Shown in pieces: positions 1-14,936 of a DNA stretch of 64,000 nucleotides (the stretch's first letter is position 1; each line of letters opens with the position of its first letter). Position numbers and translations under genes: made by a program. Under the pieces are notes generated by a model that saw only the letters and a program-made list of their open reading frames with translations, made no database searches and was not told where the DNA came from. The stretch is from Dolomedes plantarius (taxonomy: Eukaryota; Arthropoda; Arachnida; Araneae; Dolomedidae). Location of the stretch: contig OU015492.1 of assembly GCA_907164885.2 (NCBI GenBank), positions 200,954,120 through 201,018,119 on the forward strand, given 5' to 3'.

Positions 1-3000
1 ATGCCTTTGCATATATAGTCCTAAGCAGCATGCCAGAAATGTCATTTACAAAGCAATTTTGTGAAAGTTTAAAATATGCTAATTAATCTCTCTTGAATGT
101 TAATTCCACCGGGCAGGGCAGGATATTGGAACTTTTATATACATAAAATATATGGAAAATTATATTTGGATAAATTCTTTGTGAAATATGGTTTGAAATT
201 CAAAACAAATTTTGAAAAATTGAATGTAAATATTTCCAGACAAAACTCGGTTATTTTTTTTTTTTTGGATGAACATAAAGATCAAAGCAAAAAGATAAAT
301 GCGAGTATCAAATTCTGATAAATTGAATGGAATTATCATTTCTCATAGTGTTATTTTATTGAAAGTGCTGACATTATCCAAAATTAAGGAATGTTTCTGA
401 AATGTGTGAATTTTAAGATAGACAAACCTTAGCTGGGGATTATTCATTAAAAATAGGGGAAGAATACATAAAGCCAGCAGAATAAACCCTGAAATGCAAG
501 AAAAAACTTCACTTAATTCATACGTTCTAAATTATACGACAGTCAAAAATACGCAGTTAAGCTAAAGTGCAAATTTATTGTGGGCATATAACTATTACTT
601 AACTTTTTTAAAAAAATATTAATAAATATTAACTCACCATTAGCTTTATCGATTTTCACGAGGAAGGCAAAAAGTACATTTTTAAACCTTATTAATTGAA
701 TTCTTATGCATCCTAATAGTTTATATCACTTTTAATATTTTTGTTCTCCAAAACTTTTGGAAGCTGTACGTGTTGTCTTATCTCTCAAGACGAACTTATA
801 TAGGTACGAGTCAAAAGTTTTATCGTGGATGATATTTGGGATGTTTTTTGAAAAAGTATGCTAACACCGTAACTTTTAATTTTGACTTATAGAATAGACT
901 TATAAATACATCTCAATTTATATTCATATTAAATTCATTTCCTTCAGAATTACAGGTGATATACGAAAATATAAAGATAGATGTTAATCTGATATTATAT
1001 GATTGTGTAATATTCTATTTAACGTCCAAGGTACATTCTTTCAAAATGAAATATGGACAGAAAGCAGTTATTTTTTTCAAACACGAAAATTGAACGCCTA
1101 ATAAATATCTTTCAGCAAAAAAAAATTCCTGCAAAAGATCATATAACTTAGAGTACTTGAAATGTGGCCGTAAAAAAACATGTAGATATTGTGCAGATCT
1201 ATGAGTCGTTTTGAGCGCAAGAATTTGAGGAATTAGTTGAAATTCCATGCTGCTTTTCGGGGGATAAATATAAATCAAATTAAAAATAACTCTATTTCAT
1301 TGATTTTGCTGTAATATTAATTTTGACTAGAGGTTATAAAATAATGTACTATGTATACTTCTTTTAATATAATTATTTGCACTTTTTGTCAAATCTTATT
1401 CAATTTACTAATAATTATTATTTCATTTCATTCCAATTAGGGTTTTAAAGTTTTATGTTGAGACGCAAACGCTGGTGTTTAAGGCTTATATGTACTAACC
1501 CCATTGGATTCGCTCACCTCAATGTTAACCTATGGAGAAAATTTGTCCACAGATTGCCGACTTGGATTCAAAGATTTAAAAAAAAAAAATTGCACTCCGT
1601 CATAGAGAAAGAAATTTTACCTTTGTGTAATTTTTTTTAAAATTCAATTAATAATTTAAAATTTAAATTATTCGGGGAAAAATCTGGTATAGTGTGTTTT
1701 AAACGCTGATAAATTCCTTCGGTGGGCGAAAATTATAAAATGAATCCTGTAGCGCTTTGCAGAAAAGTTCAGGCTATCTGAAAATACCAATTTTATTTGA
1801 CTATCAGCATTTATGTAACTGTAAATAGTTGACAAAAATATATTTTAAATAAAAAATTTGGGAGCAGCACTTAACCCCCCTTTAGAGAGAGAGCCATTTC
1901 AATCCCTCAAAATGTTAATTCTAAGGGAGGTGGAATTCTCGAACTGTCAACAGGACTCTCCCACCACAAGAGTCTACAAGAAGAGGAAAAGGGAAATGCG
2001 ATTTTTTTCTTAGTACATAGCAGCCTGAAGTGTGCCCGTTGCATAAATAATAAAAGAAAATGCGAGGGGAATCGCTCTAGTGGAAGAAAACCGAAGACTT
2101 CTCGAGACTCTCCATATTCCAGTAACTGTCCGGACATTTCGAGAGACTCTACACAGTCTTCCACCAAAGTAAGACTGTAGATGCTGGAGGAGAGGGTGTG
2201 TGTGCGTGGGGCGGGGGGGGGGAGCTCAGTTACCAGATTTCAGCCAAATTTAACTGCTTAAAATATGACAAAACAATTTATGCTCGACAGCAGCCAGGCG
2301 GAAGACTATGTATTTCTTTAGGAGCTGTACTTAGCTTTTATAGTTAATTGTAACATTAGAAACTTTTTTTTTAATAAGTTATCTTTGGTTCTCAATAAAC
2401 TTTATATCCGTTTCAAGGCTTTCTGGTGTCTAGAGGTAAAAATGACTATAATAGCGGTGACTTTTCACAACAAAATAACCACTGAATCTTTATTTCCACT
2501 CTATTATAAGAAGAACATTAAAGCAATAAACTGGTGGCAAATTTACAAAGTAATTTTCCTATGTTTTGTCTCATGAAACTGACAAAAGAACAAAAACAAT
2601 TTCAATTCCCTAAAAATCAAATGGTTACGTACAGATTATATTCAGTTTCTATGTAAGCCAAATTTTTATCTTGACTTTTCCATACTTAACAGAAGGTATT
2701 CATTCATCTTCAAGAAGATCATTGTACATTGGATTCAATGCGATTTGGATCCCTGTGCTTTTACTAAATCTGGATTTGATTCATTTAAAAATATGGCTTA
2801 TTGCATATTTATTCCTAAATGAATGAAGTTAATAGTTACATGCGACTTTCTAGCGCCTGTAATAAATAAGCAGAATACTTTGATTTCGGAAGCTTTATTT
2901 TGAGTAGTAAAAAGAGGTCTAAATTATGATCATATGCTAAATACACCCATTAAAGCTAAACGTTTCATATAAATTAATCCAAAAATAGATGTCAACGATC

Positions 3001-6000
3001 ATCTACATAAGTGAGTAGATGGTCTGCCATTTTGAAATTTTACATCAATCGTCGCATTTGTTAAAAAATATTAAAGAAATCGTCCCAATTTTTGGTTACA
3101 CTGATTTAAAAATAAATCTATATAGAAATTTCTTATCGCACATGGAAAAAAGGTTAATATAGAGCATTTTTCTATCCATGGTGTTTTCTTTATTTCTTTC
3201 TGTTAAATATAAAAAAATGGAAGCTTTCAGGACTTAAAAATTAAAGTGCCATAATGCTTAAATAAAGATAACTAAAAAGTAGGGGAAAATATACTGTTTT
3301 TGTTAATGTTTATGCATGTATAAATGTTTATGTTACTATTTTGTTTACGTTTATGCACCAGTTTCCTTTTTTTAATAGTTACCCATGAGAAATCAATTGA
3401 AAATGAATTTGAAAAAAAAAACGGAATAACTACAGAAAGGTAATAAAAAATTTATACTATTTCCAGAAAACCAATCATAAATATTTCAAATACAATTACA
3501 AAAGAACTTTTGTTACCAGATTAATGTAATGCATTTGGCGTAAAATATTGCTCGAAAAGCTTTGGCTAACACAGAACGTACAGATCTTCTAACATTCCGT
3601 ACTATTGAATATCCACTAAATGTCAAACAATCAGTCGCTTGTGGTCCAGCAGCATAAAACATACCCCTAAGGGTTTCGAACAAAAAAGATAGGTCTTGAG
3701 GATGTAAACTGCAAAAAACAGACGGTCCCGTGATAAAATTTTAAAGCATAAGGAATAAGATATCGGATACCTAGCGTCAGTGAATATTGTATTTTTCTCC
3801 ATAACATTGTGTATTTTAAAGATTGCCTGCATCGGAGCGTGAATTATATATTTCCTCTCAGATGAAATATGAATCTGTAACCTTTGAAACGTATTTGAAT
3901 TTGCAAATCAATTTCATAAAAATTCATATCTTACACTTCCCAGGAAGATATGTATAGTGCTACTCTGACAAAGTAAGTAATGGATCGACTTTCTTGTATG
4001 CATATAGTAAATTATATTAAGTGGAAATTGTATACTCCCGTACTTAACATATTTTTCTCGTAATGTGATATGCAATATGTAATGTGAAGAGTTAACAGTT
4101 GAGTATCTATTCATGTAATACAGCATTTTTCTCTGAAAATATTTATAGTAATTATAGTAGTTATTCAAAATAAATACGTCTCACCGTCCACAATATTAAT
4201 GCCAATTGTCCGTCTATACAATAGTTTATTTGTATTGCTCTAAAACTTTGGTAATCATATATATATTTATGAACTTACTAAGTTCATGCATGGAAATTAC
4301 AGTAAAAAATTGTTTACTAACATTCGACCATAATGTAAATATAAATTAATGCCTGTAATATTTATATTTTAACAAAAGGCATTGCACAATTCCAAAATGT
4401 TTCTGGTTTAAAAATGAAACGGAAACATTGAGATTAATATTCTAATAGAAGAAGACAGAACTCAGTTTTCCAAAATCAATTCCTAAGCAATGCAGAGAGA
4501 ATTAAATAACATGCGGCATTAGAAATTTAATTTTTGGGTCATATATTGAAGATCTCCGAAAACTATGCTGCATATATCTTTGATAAAAAAAAACTTGCTT
4601 TGTAAACAGAGATGTATTGTAATAATTCTGCATTATAATTATGACACAAAAATAAAATTATTATATAGAATCAGAACAATGGATTCAAAATATGAGATCT
4701 TTACATCATAAGAGCAGTTTTACTGGTAAAATACCATACTTAAAGTTTAGAAACATGGATTCAAATCGCTTTAGTTGCAGTGACAACATACTTCTGGAAA
4801 TACTAATAATAACTCTTTAAAAAGTAAATGAAAATTATTCATGGTGGAGAAAGTAAAACATTGTTAGATATAATTACAAATAAAAAAACGGGTAAATTAA
4901 TGAAATGACCAATGTTCACAGGAATATGTAAAAAAAATAAATATCAGAAAGGATGACATTACCAGAAGAATGCTAGTCTCGAGGTTGTTTTAACTATTTC
5001 CAAAACTCAGTACTAGCAGAGCGTGAAAACACGAATTTAGGTTTCTTTATAAAATACACATAGCTTGTTTTGGGTAATAATTAAAGTTTCGAAGAGGACT
5101 TAGAATTTTTGTTCTAATTCAAAGGTTCTTTGAATGGTTATGAGGTTCGATACCCTTCTAAGGTTCTTAACAATGGTTATGAGGTCGATACAGAATTTCA
5201 ATCTTCGTTGTTGGGATGTACGTCATAATTAGAAATCCATTGTTTTATGACTCTCATATTTGAGATTCATAGGAGCAGCGTAGGTCTAGAACACACAGAA
5301 AAGTAAAGTCAGCCTACTGAAAGTTGGCTATAGAGCATTTGTGTGTCTTTCTTAGAAAGTTCTCTTTAATTGATTCCGAAAGGACGAAAGTGTTTTAGGT
5401 CCTAGGTAACCATGTAATAAGAATACCCATAACCTGTGAAAATTATGAGTAATGTATATCCTTTTTCCCTCTGCTATTGCTATCCAGGCTTAATGCATCG
5501 ATGGAATAGGAATGAGCAGAGAATTACTTAAAGGTTATGCAGAGCCCATTCTGATTATATGTCTGCGATGCGACAGACGTACTTAACATTCTGGCATACG
5601 GATAAACTATCTCATGCACTTTGCTGTGTCGCAAATACAAAATTATAGTATTTTCAGCTTTTCCGTCCATAGCTGTTTTGTATTCAAAGAAGGTTATGAG
5701 TGTGCTGGCAACATTTTAATAAATTCAAAGGTTTTCTAAACATAATTTGTGTTTTCACACGCAGTTGCTATTAGTGGAATGCATACATAAATATTTGCAA
5801 AATATTGTAAAATATAGTGTATTCAAAAGCGGTGCCTAAAAATTAAGATATGTAGAAAGTCTTCTTTGAAGTGTTGAAATGGAGGTGTTGTCTTTTTCTT
5901 ATGGAATATAAAAAGTGCTATGTATAGAACTAGTAGTCATCAACCAATTTCTAAGAATTCTTTAATTCTCTATAAAACAGAACCAAGTTAAATATCACGC

Positions 6001-7173
6001 GTCTTAGAGTTATTGCTTTCAAATAAAAATAATCTATTGACAGACCTTACTTCCGTACCAAATAATCTTTAGAATTCAACTTTAAATTTATCAGATTTTT
6101 GGTTTTTAAGCGATAAATCTCTTAAAGTGATAGTTACGCGGCATCAATCGAAATAGACTAGAGGGAGCTATAATCGGTTTAAAAAGTTTTCCGCCTCTTT
6201 TGGGAAATAGCTCAAGTTAGGGTGCAGTATAATGCATCCTTAATCTTATATAAGCATCAGTTTCCGAAGATAAAATTCCTTACAGAAACCATAATTTTTT
6301 AGATCATTAAGACTTTTAGTTTTATACTAAACGTAAACTAGTACTTGTCTGGTTAATTATTTAAAATCCAACATTGAGATTAACCGATTTTTATTATGGA
6401 CTTCAATCATCAATAGCCTTATTATTAGTTTGAATTATCATTAACAATTTGTCATTGCTCCTAATTAAAACATGTATGCCAACAATTTTCTAAGAAAATG
6501 CTTTTTTTTTCCCATTTTTCTTCTGTGACATCGTAATCACTTAGCCACAGTTATGCTGCCTTTTCTTCGACGTATTCTTGCAACCTCTTAACCCCCTTTA
6601 ATCACTGTACTTGATGTATTTTACGCCCATCTTCTGTTTGGAAAGATAAATGTGAGAAACAGACATTGTTTTCTACAGCATTTTTATGTCTTCTGTAATG
6701 ATATATACGCTATCCCGTTTGGTCTATTAAATATTCTGTATATTTCCAGGAAGTGCATTAATTTCTATGAGCTGTCTCTCAAAAAATTATGCTCAGTCCC
6801 GTTATGATATATGACGTAAAATATTATCATAAGTAATACGACATTAATCATATATAGGTTAGAATTGTTATACCCAGACAGATATGTTCAATAGTACCCT
6901 AACTATATTTGTTTGAGTATTCTAGAAAACTATATATTCGTAACTAAAACCCACATCGCATCATCGCAATGTCGACTGATGCACGATAGGCTTGTGATTC
7001 ATAGTTTTATTTATTTATTCTGATTATCGTTTTAAAAGAATAGAAATTTGTAAGTCTGTGTTATACAGCAACAAATGAATAAACTATTACACATAAAGAA
7101 CTTTACTTAACGTGAAGTTAACGTTAATCTTCTTATTATAGTAATTTTTTTCTTTTGTTTTCTTTATTGTGTT
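1..7173. other. AT-rich DNA without recognisable genes
   Basis: I see no gene, RNA gene or paired inverted repeats here. The open frames are short, have no recognisable domain and lie in AT-rich sequence. A short G-run sits near 2210-2221. A direct repeat (ggttatgaggttcgatac) occurs near 5137 and, slightly changed, near 5174. Very old decayed repeats cannot be excluded by eye. Confidence 0.6.
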
Positions 7174-7177
7174 TTAA

Positions 7178-7777
7178 CCCTCAAACGATACAGTGGTTTG
7201 AAACGGAATACATGGTACGGTTGGGTCGGATCCGACCCGATCTCTTTTTTGATGAGGTTTTTGGTAGAAAAAATACACAATAAGCATTTTTGTTGTATAA
7301 TAGCATTTATTGATAATATTTTACATGAAATAAAACCCTTTCTGTGGAAAAAAAGACCAACGAATTATAATTTTGTTAAACAAAGAAAATATCTTCCGCA
7401 TTTACATAGAATGTAGTATATATCAGGCCTAATATGTAATTTTGTCTACCTAATTTTAAAAGTTAATGAAACAAACTTTCCGAGCACAAAAATGTAAAAA
7501 AATAATATATACTAACATTTTTGTACCTTCAAAATCAGAATAATTTTTTTTTAAATCTAAAATAAAAAATACATTAAAAAATGACTAGTGATCATGAGGA
7601 ATGTTTTTTTAACAAAGACACTCGTATTTACATATTTCTATATCTAGTAAGGTGGTCTAGTAGGTTTATCTGGTAGGGTTCCTTGTCAACTCGATCTCCT
7701 GCAATGATAGGGGAGAGTACGGGAGGGGGAAGACACACATTTGGGTTTGATCTAACCCCCACTGTACCATTTGTGGG
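7178..7777. mobile_element. piggyBac-type MITE, about 600 bp
   Basis: The element is flanked by TTAA on both sides (7174-7177 and 7778-7781), the duplicated target typical of piggyBac. The ends begin CCCTCAAACGATACAGTGG on the left and, reversed, CCCACAAATGGTACAGTGG on the right. Inside the left end is a perfect palindrome (GGGTCGGATCCGACCC), and inside the right end is GGGTTTGATCTAACCC. There is no transposase-like reading frame, so it must have been mobilised in trans. The family assignment rests on the TTAA target and the CCC termini, not on a protein. The 380 bp between it and the satellite holds nothing I recognise. Confidence 0.75.
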
Positions 7778-8161
7778 TTAAATATTGATTTAAGCACAAT
7801 CAGTTATATAGACGGGAACTGTTTTGTCGAATTGTATATTAGGGTGTGAATCAAATATAAACCAGATTTTTCCTATAATTCGTTACTTAATTGAAATACA
7901 AAGAAAACAAGCATTATGGCATACGCAGTACACATACATACACAGTGTCATTTTCTCGCATATCTTACATCTACATCTACACACTTCCGCCAACGCGCTG
8001 GTAGTTTTTTTTATTACTGGGTCATAAAAAGAAACAGGACATGTAAGAAGTCAGCTGTGCACAAATTTGTCTACCTCTTCATCGGTTTAAACTCTTTCTT
8101 CTCCCGAACCTTTATTTAAGGATTCCAAACCAATGGCAGTCTGAGGTTCGTAAATCTGTGA

Positions 8162-9550
8162 TGATGTACAGAGCTGAAATGTATTAGTCTAGTTTCAGTA
8201 CAGTCTGGTATCAGTCTAGTATCTTGCCGCCTTTATGTGCTGATGTACAGAGCTGAAATGTATTAGTCTAGTTTCAGTACAGTCTGGTATCAGTCTAGTA
8301 TCTTGCCGCCCATATGTGCTGAAGTACAGAGCTGAAATGTATCAGTCTAGTTTCAGTACAGTCTGGTATCAGTCTAGTATCTTGCCGCCTTTATGTGCTG
8401 ATGTACAGAGCTGAAATGTATTAGTCTAGTTTCAGTACAGTCTGGTATCAGTCTAGTATCTTGCCGCCCATATGTGCTGATGTACAGAGCTGAAATGTAT
8501 TAGTCTAGTTTCAGTACAGTCTGGTATCAGTCTAGTATCTTGCCGCCTTTATGTGCTGATGTACAGAGCTGAAATGTATTAGTCTAGTTTCAGTACAGTC
8601 TGGTATCAGTCTAGTATCTTGACGCCTTTATGTGCTGATGTACAGAGCTGAAATGTATTAGTCTAGTTTCAGTACAGTCTGGTATCAGTCTAGTATCTTG
8701 CCGCCCATATGTGCTGATGTACAGAGTGAAATGTATTAGTCTAGTTTCAGTACAGTCTGGTATCAGTCTAGTATCTTGCCGCCCATATGTGCTGATGTAC
8801 AGAGCTGAAATGTATCAGTCTAGTTTCAGTACAGTCTGGTATCAGTCTAGTATCTTGCCGCCTTTATGTGCTGATGTACAGAGCTGAAATGTATTAGTCT
8901 AGTTTCAGTACAGTCTGGTATCAGTCTAGTATCTTGACGCCTTTATGTGCTGATGTACAGAGCTGAAATGTATTAGTCTAGTTTCAGTACAGTCTGGTAT
9001 CAGTCTAGTATCTTGCCGCCCATATGTGCTGATGTACAGAGCTGAAATGTATTAGTCTAGTTTCAGTACAGTCTGGTATCAGTCTAGTATCTTGTCGCCT
9101 TTATGTGCTGATGTACAGAGCTGAAATGTATTAGTCTAGTTTCAGTACAGTCTGGTATCAGTCTAGTATCTTGCCGCCTTTATGTGCTGATGTACAGAGC
9201 TGAAATGTATTAGTCTAGTTTCAGTACAGTCTGGTATCAGTCTAGTATCTTGACGCCTTTATGTGCTGATGTACAGAGCTGAAATGTATTAGTCTAGTTT
9301 CAGTACAGTCTGGTATCAGTCTAGTATCTTGCCGCCCATATGTGCTGATGTACAGAGTGATTTGTATTAGTCTAGTTTCAGTACAGTCTGGTATCAGTCT
9401 AGTATCTTGCCGCCTTTATGTGCTGATCTACAGAGCTGAAATGTATTAGTCTAGTTTCAGTACAGTCTGGTATCAGTCTAGTATCTTGTCGCCTAATATG
9501 TGCTGATGTACAGAGCTGAAATGTATTAGTCTAGTTTTAGTACAGTGTAG
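8162..9550. repeat. 79-bp tandem satellite, about 17.6 copies
   Basis: Copies begin at tgatgtacagagctgaaatg and repeat every 79 bases, for example at 8162, 8241, 8320, 8399 and 8478. The last copy, near 9504, is partial. Copies are nearly identical but differ at diagnostic sites. The bases after cttg are ccgcc, acgcc or tcgcc, followed by tttatg or catatg. Two copies have a one-base deletion (cagagtga). The variants recur in a four-copy or eight-copy order, so the array has higher-order structure. The unit itself contains repeated cagtctagt motifs. No coding role is apparent. Confidence 0.97.
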
Positions 9551-9667
9551 TATGATCTGTCCTGTTACAGCAATAGTGTTTTTATGTGTTTGTGTGTGCG
9601 TGTGGGGGGGGGGGTTACATTGTCCTGGAGGAGCAACGAATCAGAATGTTACACCTTTTTGATCAAT

Positions 9668-9670
<3 letters not shown>

Positions 9671-9704
<34 letters not shown>

Positions 9705-9919
9705 CAATGCGGAGGCACTTGTAATGAAACATTGGCCTATACTACACCGCAATTTTACTGCCCATTTTATTATGGGGGCACCATATAGGCGGACAGCATT
9801 ACCCCCTATGAAGGGACGACACGAACGGAAGCATTTTTCGTGGCGCCACGCCGGGATTCGATCTGAGCACCCTCAGCACCGTAACCCAGCGCGCTGTACC
9901 ACAGGGCCGCCACAAGCCC
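9671..9919 (-). mobile_element. tRNA-derived SINE with poly(A) tail and target duplications
   Basis: Read on the minus strand, the element starts near 9919 with a tRNA-like promoter. An A-box-like stretch (TGTGGTACAGCGCGCTGG) is followed by a B-box-like stretch (GATCGAATCCCGGC). The body ends in a poly(A) tail, seen on the plus strand as the T-run at 9671-9702. An 11-bp direct repeat (TGATCAATAGG) flanks it exactly at 9660-9670 and 9920-9930, the mark of LINE-mediated insertion. The 71-residue plus-strand frame across it is a shadow. Internal promoter transcription by RNA polymerase III is expected from the boxes. The parent tRNA is not clear. Confidence 0.9.
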
Positions 9920-9930
9920 TGATCAATAGG

Positions 9931-11319
9931 ATGTTTTAACTTTTTCTGTCAGTTCACAGTATTCTACTGCGTAAATTATTCGTCATCCATGAATAAAATC
10001 TACGAACACAATACCCATTGAATCCCAGAAAACATTAGGGAGAACATTGGAAGATGATAACCAAATTTTCGGTTTCACAGAAGTTATTTCACTCCTCTCG
10101 CGCCATTCTATTTCTTTCTTTCAAGGATGTCCTAATGACCCTAAGATTTTTCGCAAGTTAGAATTCGCAACAAAAATGCATGACCCTCAGCTCCAAATTG
10201 ATTCAAATGTCTCTGACAGATTTCAACTCTTGCCGCCTTTAAGAGCCGGAGGATTAAAAATTTGACACACCCATTTTGCAATGATTTTTCAAAATTTCAA
10301 CTCGTTCTTTCTGATGGTTTGCACACTTCCATAACATATTTTCACTGCATTTATAAATTTTACTCTTGGATCGCCGGGAATTTGGTTACGAAATGGCAAC
10401 AGTATCATCTGTTGTATTTTTAAACCGTAATGCTGGAATTTGGTCGGCAAGCATGACACTAAATTTTGTAAACTTTTCCACCATCAAGAAACATTTTGTC
10501 CCATTTGCATATTTGCGACTTAGATAAGGTGCCGTTGCCGATTTCTGCACGTAATCTAAGAAATTTTCGATTTTTAGTATGTTCATTCATTTAAAAATTA
10601 ACAATGAGGCATTGGGCAACAGTATTAGATAACTTTCGCTTGCTGTTTTTATAGCTACAAAATAAATAGACATCTGAATATCTGACAGATACCAAAGATA
10701 ACAATTGAAACAAAACTTTCCCATGTTGTTTCAACGATGAGTTTCAAAATCCTCTTCTTCTATCACAAAAGTCTCGTTTAAATTTGATTGATCTAGCTAT
10801 TTATAATGCTTTCCTTCCTGATTTTTGTACACTATAAAGTCAATGTAACTTAGTCTTTGAAACAGTGATTTTAATATTGTATCACGAAAAGTTTTTGATA
10901 TCAACTAAATATATAAATTCAAATGTTTTCACAAAATACTAACTTTAATCTCGGATCATAATAAATGTTCGATCGTAAATTATTCGAAGCATATTATCAG
11001 GCATGAACCCAGAAACTTTGTGTTTCATCCTTTTATATGAGGAAATCTCTAAAATTATAATTTCGTTAATATTTGCGAAACAATAACAAAATTCTTTTAC
11101 GCACATATGACTATTTATTGTCTTATAAAATTTAAAGACTGTCAAAGCAACGAATGCAAATCATGCAATTGGGAATTAATACATGGAAATATTATTATTT
11201 ATTTTCGCTGATAAGCAGCTTTATTTTGCAGTAGGTTTAGTAAAATTGATAATTTTTTCATTACTATGAAGCCCGTAAAGAAATATTTAAACTAGTTATG
11301 TGTATTTTAACAAATTATA
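9931..11319. other. AT-rich DNA, no recognisable gene
   Basis: Two frames of 66-72 codons occur here (10047-10265 plus, 10386-10586 minus). They have no recognisable domain. I see no inverted repeats or RNA gene. Confidence 0.5.
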
Positions 11320-12617
<1,298 letters not shown>

Positions 12618-12619
12618 TA

Positions 12620-13410
12620 CTGTCCGAACACGGAAGCAAGGTCTCTGGAAGCTGTTACGCATGCGCGAGAAAAGCTAGTCTACTTAGAAAATAGGGGAAA
12701 ACGTCATATTTTCGGATGTGTTTGTTTATGAAATACGGAATGTATTTCAGACTGCTTTTTGTCCAAAATTTTAAAATTATTTTTTTAAACTTTATTTTTG
12801 ATCGAATATGCGCATAATAATTTCAAAATAATAAAAAGAAAGAAGCAAATCTATTTAAAAAATAGGAGTTTTATAGGATTGGATATTTTCGGATTACATC
12901 ACAATCAAAATTATCTAAAGCTACGTTTTCGGTGGTTCTTTTTTTCTGACGTTTCCTCAGTGATTCAAATTTTGGAATTTCTTCACCCTTTGCTTCTCTG
13001 CGTATTCTTTTTACACTGGACGTTGATATCCCGGTCATTTCACTAGCTCTCTTTAGGTATTGCGAAAGTGGAACAATAACATTTCCTTCTAGTGCTTCTT
13101 TATCACACAACTTAATTACATTGTATATTACAAGTTTACAATCACTACGGAACAGCTTTTTCCGAGCAGTTGTGTTGGGTAAAGGATCCATTAATTTTAA
13201 TATAATAATCAAATAACAGATGAGGAAAATAACAGATGAGGAAATAACAGATGAGGAAAAAGCAAGCAAGCGCAGTTAGTAACCGATTCTAAAGAATGTC
13301 GAGAGAATACGAGACTTTTCCCCCTCCTTCCTCAGCGGCCTTACCTACAGCGTGAATAGAATCGTCTTGGCACTATGCCAACCGTGGTTCTTCGTACTGT
13401 GGTCGGACAG
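12620..13410. mobile_element. Deletion-derivative TA-flanked DNA transposon
   Basis: The inverted ends read CTGTCCGAACAC (left) and, reversed, CTGTCCGACCAC (right). Each is next to a TA (12618-12619 and 13411-13412), the target duplication of the IS630-Tc1-mariner-pogo group. Inside lies only the N-terminal part of a transposase on the minus strand, described separately, so the element cannot move itself. A threefold tandem of aacagatgaggaaa sits near 13215-13260, just upstream of that frame. Confidence 0.7.
12871..13191 (-). pseudogene. Transposase N-terminal DNA-binding fragment
   Basis: I chose the methionine at 13191 (MDPLPNTTARKKLFRSDCKL) because the upstream part of the frame is hydrophobic and looks untranslated. 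The next 80 residues resemble the helix-turn-helix N-terminus found in arthropod IS630/Tc1-type transposases. One block, ASEMTGISTSSVKRIRREAK, looks like a DNA-recognition helix. It is followed by a basic KRQKKR stretch and then LDNFDCDVIRK, which in these families joins to the catalytic domain. The frame stops right after that motif and no DDE domain follows before the element end. A surviving DNA-binding fragment could in principle bind related ends. The family call is from remembered similarity. Confidence 0.55.
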
Positions 13411-13412
13411 TA

Positions 13413-14932
13413 AGTTAAAAGATCTGCTGTAAACAAAATTAGGGGCAAATCTTCCTGAAATGCACTTACGCATTACTGGTAGCCAGTAAATTAGGTAACT
13501 GCTACTCTAAAACGAAATGAAAACTGACTTATCATGTTTTATATTTTTAGAAAAATACGAAGTTTAACCAAAAGTATCTTTATTAGAAAAATTTTTTAAA
13601 ACATATTACAAATTATAATTCTTGTCTTTTTTTAACGCGTAATTTTATCTCCGGTTAATCTCGAAAAGAAATGAATGATTATTTCAGCATCTCCCCCCCT
13701 CAAAGTATTTGTTAAATAAGTCTCTTTATCAAAATAAAACATATGACGTGATGATACACTTTGTTTTTCGGAAATTATTTTCTACAAACCGCTGAATGAC
13801 AAATTTGTGAAATCGTAATTATAAGTTCTGCGAAAATATTCTTCACACTATACTATCGAATCATTTCTCGCCTCACGCAAATATTATGGATCCTATTTAT
13901 CATGTGTTATTAGAATAATAAGTTCTTGTCATAACTGTCATAGACATCGTTCATGTAGTGGCTAAATATGTCATCATAAGAAATAAACTAAAAGAAATAT
14001 ATGTTGTGCAAGAGAAATGCACTTTTTTTTTCCTCTCTGCTGTGTACTTTTCTTCGAAATAAGGATGTGTAAGCTTTCCTTAAAGAAATGAAAATTATTC
14101 AATTTATGATTCTTTTAACTGGAGCTTAAGTTATTTCAGTGCACGCGTTTTACATATTTATAAATTAAGTCTATTTATTTAGTAAACGCAATTTTTTCTA
14201 TTGCTTTAGCAACAGGTAAATGCTGCTGAATTTTCATCATTTCTAATTATCTCTTCTAACAATTCCATAACCGCATAATTAATTTATTGTAAAATTTATT
14301 TCATTAAATTTGTAATTAAAATATTTATTTTAAAATCTGAAATGAAAATTGGTTAAAATAAAACAACCGTTTAATATCTTCAGCTATTTACAAAATGCTT
14401 TTTTATTGAATTAAACATTTTTTATTTCATTTTGATGTAACAAAATTCTGTATATCATGAGAATGATAACTTTTTATATTTATCATTAATTAGTTTCATT
14501 AAAAATTCTGCATAAAATTTCGCTGTAATGGATTATATCCCGCTCTTACGTGATCCTTATATTTTTCGTAGTGATACAATTTTCCTTATAAAATTTAATA
14601 TTCCTTTAAAAATAACACGCAAATTAAACTCCCTTGATGGAGAGGTAATTACAATTAAAATATTAAACGTCTAGAATAAATTTGAATGTACTCGGATTTC
14701 TAAGATTCTCCAATTTTTTTTTGTTTTTCTGTGAATGGACGCCATTTTTGGTCTTTATTTCTAAATTCCGTTTAAATAAATTGCTATTCTGTTGAAAAAT
14801 TTCATTACGCTTTTTGTAATCAGCTGTTCTTTTAAAAAACATTATCCCTCAAAACATTATTCCCTCAAAATCTCATGCACTCGAACATAAGTTGATTTAT
14901 AGCAGGCGTTTCCAAATATTTAAGAATAGACA
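13413..14932. other. AT-rich DNA, no recognisable gene
   Basis: I see no coding frame with a domain and no paired repeats. Base composition is strongly AT-rich, especially 14160-14700. Confidence 0.5.
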
Positions 14933-14936
14933 TTAT

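Noticed and set aside
8162..9550. CRISPR-like array
   Set aside because: The whole 79-bp unit repeats with no variable spacers, so it is a satellite.
9850..9919. A functional tRNA gene on the minus strand
   Set aside because: A and B boxes are present, but the sequence continues into a body with a poly(A) tail and target duplications, so it is a SINE.
9724..9939. 71-codon plus-strand frame
   Set aside because: It runs antisense through the SINE.
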